A stretch of DNA of 64,000 bases from Phorcus lineatus (lineage: Eukaryota > Mollusca > Gastropoda > Trochida > Trochidae): contig OV121093.1 of NCBI GenBank assembly GCA_921293015.1, forward strand, positions 23,260,622 through 23,324,621. The letters are read 5' to 3'. Numbering within the stretch: the stretch's first letter is position 1; every line of letters begins with the position of its first letter. Made by a program: the position numbers and the translations under genes. Positions 57,816-64,000 of the stretch are shown here, in pieces. The notes below the pieces were generated by a model that did no database searches, was not told the DNA's origin, and saw only the letters and a list, made by a program, of their open reading frames with translations.

Positions 57816-60465
57816 AGACGCCGCTGAATTCATAATCCCCGTTCCTAGTTGCGGCGGGGTACAATTAAATTGCTTGTTTTGGGGTTGGTTCTTTTCTTTT
57901 TTTGAAATAGTGATTGCTTAAAAAATTATGGTTTAAACAGAAATGCCAATCTTATACTCATCAAAAGGTCATTAAACCATCACTGATACAATTAAGGTTA
58001 AATTAAAACATCTACCTAAAGATACATATTTAGTATGTAAAAACTTAAATTGTGAAGGTATCATCTCCGTTGCAGACCGTAATCTCCCCTTCAGACAGGA
58101 AGACCATGATGGTTGAATTATATTTGGACCTTCGATGTAAGAGAACCGAGTATCATTATCCAGTTAAATGATAAACGAAATAAGTATTAACCTACACTTC
58201 ATTGCACTTATCTTTTTATGTGTGTATTCACACTGCTTTAATTTTGGTTTTTGGATTATAAACGAATGGAGCCAATACCCTGCGGGTACACATAGTAATG
58301 AGGCCTTCCCTGGTGCATGATCGCCGTGTGGTGTTTTGGAAAACGAAATTCATTTTATTGGAGAAAGTCATTTATATAAAGATATCCCATCAGGATTATG
58401 GAAGCAAGTTACAGATTTAAAATGTTCATGTCCTTTATCCACCCAACTGATAAAGTTTATAATTGTTGCAAAATGATAGGTTTCCATATAGGAAGCCCCT
58501 CAGTAAAATTTTCCTACCTCGTCGTTGGAAAAAGTTTTTAAAATATTATTTGTAATATTCTATTAACATCAATATTCAAGTCAGGTATTTAATCATAATT
58601 GCTTAATGAAATTTTAAGAATTTCAATAGCTTTACAGAATGTTTGTGCGTGAGAAAATGGATCTTAATTTGAATATGGTTTGAGTGAATCCATACGAGTG
58701 AGTAAGTACAGTTGATGGGGGATGAACGGTATGAGATTGAGATACTACGTTAGATTGCGAAAACGTGCAAATCAGTAATGTGTTATACAAAGCTGCAAAT
58801 TATACATCAATAGAATTATAATGTATCATATATATGAGTTTGTGTATCATGGGTAGTTGGAGACAATGGGTAAGATAATGGGATGGATTGTTATTTGAAT
58901 TTATGTGAGATATATATAATGCTCCATTGTGTGTTGGCGAAGTTCATGACGAATGTGATTTTGCATATTTAAAAAGCCTGGCGTTTTGCTTGAATCATTG
59001 TATAACATGACCAAACCTATGTCCTTAAATGTATGTTTTTATATTTTGATATTTCTTTTCAATTTACCATTCCTTCTTAACATAAAGCACACTACAGACA
59101 ATTTACAAACACAACGCTGCTGTCGTTCTTACTGTTCTCTAATGTATATCCCTTATTTAGATCTAGATAACATTAACATCGCTTTACAGGTACAAACGCA
59201 GTCGGGATTTGTGCAAGTTGATAATCACAGTGTCATAAAGAGCGATTGATTGCCAGAGCTCCCAGCTCAACTGAACAAGAACGCTCCCTCGCTCTCTGAC
59301 GTTGTCACAGCAACTGTGTACGCAACAGAGACTATGACTGACCATGCAAATTTAGTAATTCTTCTAAAAATGTTAACACCTTAACATCTGACTAAGGTGA
59401 AAATGTTACTTACGAAATGATATGACCACGTAGAAATAACTTGGATCACCCACAACCCGAGGGAAGACTAACAAGATGATTCCTCCTTTGGGTTGTCCTA
59501 GGAGTAATAAAATCGATGACAGCATAACACAAATGGCAAACAATTAGTGGGTAGTGGGTAGTCTCGCATGAGTTCTTTCTATTTCTAAACTGGACAGGGA
59601 AAAGCTCGGTTTAAACTAAATGTCAAACAGAACTTCTCTATATGACAAAAGTTAAAATTATGAACATGTTATAAAAATAGCCCATTTCACACTTTCTTAA
59701 AGACATAACATGCGATGTCTTTCTATCGTCTGAAACCTCATTGCTAGCAATTCCGGTTCGTTTCGGATTTTTTTCATCATAAACTCTATTCTTCTGTTTA
59801 AAAGATTAGACTAGTTACCTACCTCTACCTCTAACGCTTGGTCCGAGGATATGGATGTTTCTCCGTAACTCTACTAGACATTGTCATGCTTCAAAATGGA
59901 AAGCTGACAACAGAACGTTTCATCTCCCTATCGATTTTAGTATGATCTATTCAGCCGTGTTGGTATGATCAAATATATGGATACACAATACAGAATTGAT
60001 CAATTTGGAAACACACAATGAGCTGGTTATCTTTTGAAGCTTTTTCCATTAAATACAAATGCCTGTCTAAGTACTCGAATCACTAGTATTCCTGAACCGG
60101 AGGGTGAAGTACGGAACCGTAAAGGGGACATCGAACGAGTTTTCATTTACGAATATTGAGTCGTGGCCACTAAATAACTATGTGTGCCATAATGACTGGA
60201 TGCCACTCACACAATGAATAATTCATGCACAACTCAAAAAGATTTCAACAATCCTTTTCTCAAATAAAGCAGTTTTTTTTTTATTCATTTTTTTATCATT
60301 TAGTCAATTCAAAAATGCATTAATCTTAAATTATGATTTCAACTCTTTTCCAACGCATCTCCCTTACCTCTTCCATATATTTTAAAAGCCCCTGACACTG
60401 ACAATATTAGGTAGTTTATGTATGGGGGCAATAAATCCTTATTTCTTTTCAATTTCATTGATATC
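57816..60465. other. AT-rich intergenic DNA, no gene seen
   Basis: The 87-aa frame at 58986-59249 has a hydrophobic stretch but no family motif or splice context. Nothing else was recognised. Confidence 0.4.
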
Positions 60466-60469
60466 GTTC

Positions 60470-60760
60470 ACCACCTGACTCAATACCTTATCGTTGTGTG
60501 GTGGTTCGCGTGCTTTGGAGATCCTGAAAGTTTTGCCACCAAGAGCTACATGCTCCTGGTATGGTCAACCAAACTGGACAGGTCGACGGGTAGAAGCCAA
60601 ATTTGAGTGTTATGCCTCTCACTATGCCTTTCACCCCGTCTATCACTCATCCTTTCCATCCCTCTCTCGCTGATCTGTCCACTCTCTTTTGGATGCTTCT
60701 CATCCTTGTGTTCAATTGCTCAAAACACGTTATATCCATAACTCATACTCTCACCGACTT
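60470..60760 (+). repeat. Dispersed repeat family B, copy 2
   Basis: Starts CTGACTCAATACCTTATCGT and continues GTGTGGTGGTTCGCGTGCTT, TGCTCCTGGTATGG, then a pyrimidine-rich body (CACTATGCCTTTC, GCTGATCTGTCCACTCTCTT) matching copy 1 at 11172-11490 in the opposite orientation. Confidence 0.75.
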
Positions 60761-62060
60761 CAAAATCTTTCTTTTCTCCATGTTGAGTATTGGAGCATAT
60801 TTAGTCAGCTGTAATCTATTAGTAATCGTTTTGGCCAATCGTAAGTCCTACTCAAAGTCCATGCAACTTCGCTACTTGACCTTGTTTTCAGTGAGACCAA
60901 CCAAATATAGCGGCAAAATACATCTTTAATTGACAGAATGTATTTATATCCCCATCCATTTCAAAATACTGAACATTTACCGAGGTCAGTTAGGTCTACA
61001 TTGTGTTTCATGATCATTTGGGACCCGTACCGCCGTGCCCTACCGGTGGATTTATTGGTTTGTTGCTCTGTGAATGACATAAAGTTTATGGCTTGAAAGT
61101 TCTTTAGGAGTAACGGTTTCCGTTATAAAGCAGCAACTGAGTCTGACGTCTGGTGCCATATTTTCTTGAACCCTGCTGATTTCAGATAACAATATTCTAT
61201 AAACATATTTATCAGCGTTTAACAACCTTTTGCCCACAAAAGAAACAGTGTTGGAATCGACTACATTTGACTCCAAGACCACGTTATTCTATGAAAATGT
61301 CATCTTTGTAGGATAGAGTGTAAATATCGCTGTCCTACCCCAAACACATAGACATTAAGATAACCAGGATGGTAAAACCAGTTTAGTAATGTATACACGG
61401 TTTTCCTCTATGACAACAAACTTGTTTTTAAAAAGTGTTTTGCCCTCTTGTTAACGATTATCGTTTCCCAATCTTCCCTTAAATATAAACATATTCCAAA
61501 CTTGCATATTTCCATTGATCTAAATACGGTATTATATGGGCTGGTTTCATCATGTGATGTTCTAGTACAGGTTATATTTAAAGAGTCTAAAACAATTTGT
61601 AGGTTCACTTCGAATGTCATATTATTTACGTCTAGATCTAAATCATCAATATATGTTCATCAATAACTACATCATCACTTAAGTTCCTTGTTCTCGAGTT
61701 TGTCCATCAAGGTTTACATAAGTACTAAATGAAAAGTAATTTAAAATTGAATCCCTCCCATACCCCGTGATGTAGGGGATAGGATTTCATTATACATATT
61801 TTATGTACTGTTAAATAGTGATTATTTTTACTTTCCTTTCGTTGTTGGCAAAATATGAAATCTGTTTATTAGCCGGCAATGGTTACATTTTAAGGAACTG
61901 TTGCCACTAAGCATATTGATTTGATCGATAGTCGATGCAAGGCCACCACTTGAATCTTTACCTTATCGTGATTTACCACGGTCGTTAGAACCTGTAATTC
62001 ACCACACGGTTCGAACATCTTTGGGACGCTCTTGATCGTCGTTTCGTCAAAGACGACACC
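60761..62060. other. AT-rich intergenic DNA, no gene seen
   Basis: No exon or repeat end recognised. Overlapping frames at 61408-61666 on both strands have no family features. Confidence 0.4.
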
Positions 62061-62066
62061 ACCACT

Positions 62067-62210
62067 GGACTCAATACCTTATCGTGGTGTGGTGGTTTGC
62101 GTGCTTCAGAGACCCCAAGAGCTATGCCAGCTGGAGCTTAAATGCTCTTGGTAGGGGCAACCAAGCTGGTCAGGTCGACTGGTAGAAGCCAGACCTAATT
62201 TGAATCCTTC
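62067..62210 (+). repeat. Dispersed repeat family B, copy 3 (5' part)
   Basis: Starts TGGACTCAATACCTTATCGT and continues GGTGTGGTGGTTTGCGTGCT, GAGCTATGCCAGCTGGAGCT, TGCTCTTGGTAGGG and AGCTGGTCAGGTCGACTGG. It is closest to copy 1 but stops before the pyrimidine-rich body. Confidence 0.75.
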
Positions 62211-63380
62211 CAAAACCTGTCTTTCCGTCTTCTTCCTTATTTTATTTACGAATTTCAGGTACCATTGCCTAATAATGTAGTAATTGTTTTCAGACGAAAC
62301 AGAACAACAAAGCATAGTAATTGTCATAGTCGAAGTTAGTCTAGCGGGAGTTTAGTAATCAGTATTTTGATCTGACTACATCATAGTCTGGCATTTGCCT
62401 GTAGTCATACATAGCTGATACATTTGTTTTTTTTAAAAAAGCGAAAGTGATAGTGTCAATCGATTTTAAACACATTATACAGACATGCCAAGTTTCATTA
62501 AAATCTAAATATCTTATTATTTCATTATTTTTCATTCAAATTAAAGAAGAGATAAAAGAGATCGCATGATGTACTAGGATAATGTGAACATTTATCAGCA
62601 CAAGCCAATGGCTCTTTTAGTGTCGGTCTATCAAATGTAAACAAATTGAATCAATAGACAAAATCAATATACAAAATCAACATTGACCAGTTCAACAAAT
62701 GCACGAAAACTATTTAATCGAAGATATATCATAATAGCAGTTTATGTTTATATAAATCTCTCATTTCCTGGATGCTGGATTTTGATGATGCATATATAAT
62801 GTATATATATCTTTATATCTGAATTGCAACTTTGACTTCTCTCTCACCGAATCGGAGAAACAATGTCTATTTCAGATAGCCGACATAGGCATGGCTTTCT
62901 GGTGATGCTCGTGTATCTCTTTGAAATGTACAAGCTACCGTGATATGACTCATGTTTACGTAAATCGTATAACATGTTTAATGCGTTAATATACGTTTTG
63001 CATCAAATACTTTTTCATTTTGTCAGTATATTACATGTAAGTATCACAGTCAGAGAAAACTTGATTTTGATGACGTCATCTAATGATATGCAATACTATT
63101 TCACACGTTGGTATATGCATGTTGCGAAATGTGTTTAAATGCTAAACACATCATTAATTAATTGTTGTAAATCAAATATAAACACATTGTACTACGCACA
63201 GATTATTCTCATATTAGCTAAGTATACGAAAGCATGTAGTCGTGATAACATCTTGAATGCGTACATGTTTCTATAATGCAAGCATTGATTTATCGTATAT
63301 CCATTTTCTGAATGTCACAAAAACACAATGTGAAAATATCAGTCGGAGTAACATTTATATTAAAGTTGACGACTACGATG
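62211..63380. other. AT-rich intergenic DNA, no gene seen
   Basis: Nothing recognised. Confidence 0.4.
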
Positions 63381-63383
63381 ATG

Positions 63384-63436
63384 ATTATATTATTATCATA
63401 ATCATTATTATTATTACTTTTATCATTATTATCATC
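63384..63436. repeat. Imperfect (ATT)n microsatellite
   Basis: ATT and ATC triplets with interruptions. Confidence 0.85.
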
Positions 63437-63583
63437 CGAAGAATCAACAGAATAAATAACCCCGCGCGTTGCCTGTTATGGGTATAAAAAAACTATACAC
63501 TTCTTTTAGTGTTATTACCGATTTTAACATACATCCTGAACAGAATAAAGTGATAAAGTACATATCATATCACTATTTCATGA

Positions 63584-63637
63584 AGCCGCGATATAATTGA
63601 AATAATCTTGAAAGGGGCGTTAAACACCAACTCACCT
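63584..63637 (+). mobile_element. Very short 5'-truncated SINE copy
   Basis: Only the last 54 bp of the SINE are present (AGCCGCGATATAATTGAAAT to CACCAACTCACCT), yet it is flanked by an exact 13-bp target duplication CACTATTTCATGA (63571-63583 and 63638-63650). This shows that the terminal about 50 bp are enough to mark an insertion. Confidence 0.9.
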
Positions 63638-63650
63638 CACTATTTCATGA

Positions 63651-64000
63651 TAAATAAACAGTTGTTTTATTCTTTTGTTAAATCTTGTTGACATTTTAAA
63701 AACAGATGGCAATTTTCACTATTATATTTGGTGTCAACCGTTTTCATTGTATTTCACTAATTGTCGACGTGTCAAGCCCAATGATGGCGTATGCCACGAT
63801 TTTCACGGTCGATTTCACTTTTAAACAATCTGGCTAATATCATCAAAAGTCAAATCCATCCTATCACCAAAAACATCTCAAAAGAACATCTCCAATTACT
63901 GCAGGTGATGTTTGGTGTTATAGCAAATGATTATCGTGTTTAATCCATGAAATGGTTAAGTTTTGCTAGCTCAGTCCGACCTCCATCATGACGTCACATT
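63651..64000. other. AT-rich DNA, no gene seen
   Basis: Nothing recognised up to the window edge. Confidence 0.4.

Overview
This window looks like gene-poor, AT-rich nuclear DNA from an invertebrate, most likely a marine mollusc and probably a gastropod. I base that on short exons with GT-AG introns, LINEs of lophotrochozoan type, tRNA-headed SINEs with a 3' end seen often in mollusc genomes, a MAM plus C-type-lectin gene, and abundant ATT/ATC microsatellites. The taxon is an inference; nothing here names the species.

Two host protein genes can be assembled with consistent splice phases. On the + strand (34915-41957, at least 8 exons) lies a secreted-type lectin: a helical N-terminal region, a Thr/Pro linker, one MAM domain and one C-type lectin domain, ending in TAA with AATAAA 15 nt later. 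Its signal-peptide exon was not found. On the - strand (56757-51374, three coding exons, 739 codons plus stop) lies a complete STELLO/DUF288-type Golgi glycosyltransferase-like protein with an N-terminal signal anchor and a TDDDN motif. The long coding frames opposite its exons are shadows.

The rest is mostly mobile DNA. 0-11 kb: a decayed CR1/L2-like LINE (3.2-6.54 kb) carrying a solo LTR, plus a SINE head. 11-13 kb: a hAT-like non-autonomous element beside a Tc1/mariner ruin. 20-21 kb: a CACTA-ended repeat and a full-length SINE with target-site duplications. 23-26 kb: an internally deleted LINE, a G-rich block and a MULE transposase tail. 27-31 kb: a LINE with ORF1 and ORF2 in one frame separated by one UAG. 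43-46 kb: a related 5'-truncated LINE with a 791-bp insertion. 48.6-50.7 kb: a Tc1 element with matching inverted ends that has received a LINE 3' end and a SINE. 57.4-57.8 kb: a tandem repeat rich in TCAAGGTCA half-sites. 60-63.6 kb: dispersed repeat copies.

The most unusual signal is an exact 39-bp direct repeat (46821-46859 and 42628-42666). On the - strand, one copy is bounded precisely by a TATA/initiator promoter and by a GTGAGT splice donor. The other has neither flank and joins different DNA at both edges. That is what a capped, spliced RNA leaves when it is copied back into DNA. The first exon of a host gene is the simplest reading; a spliced leader is a more remote one.
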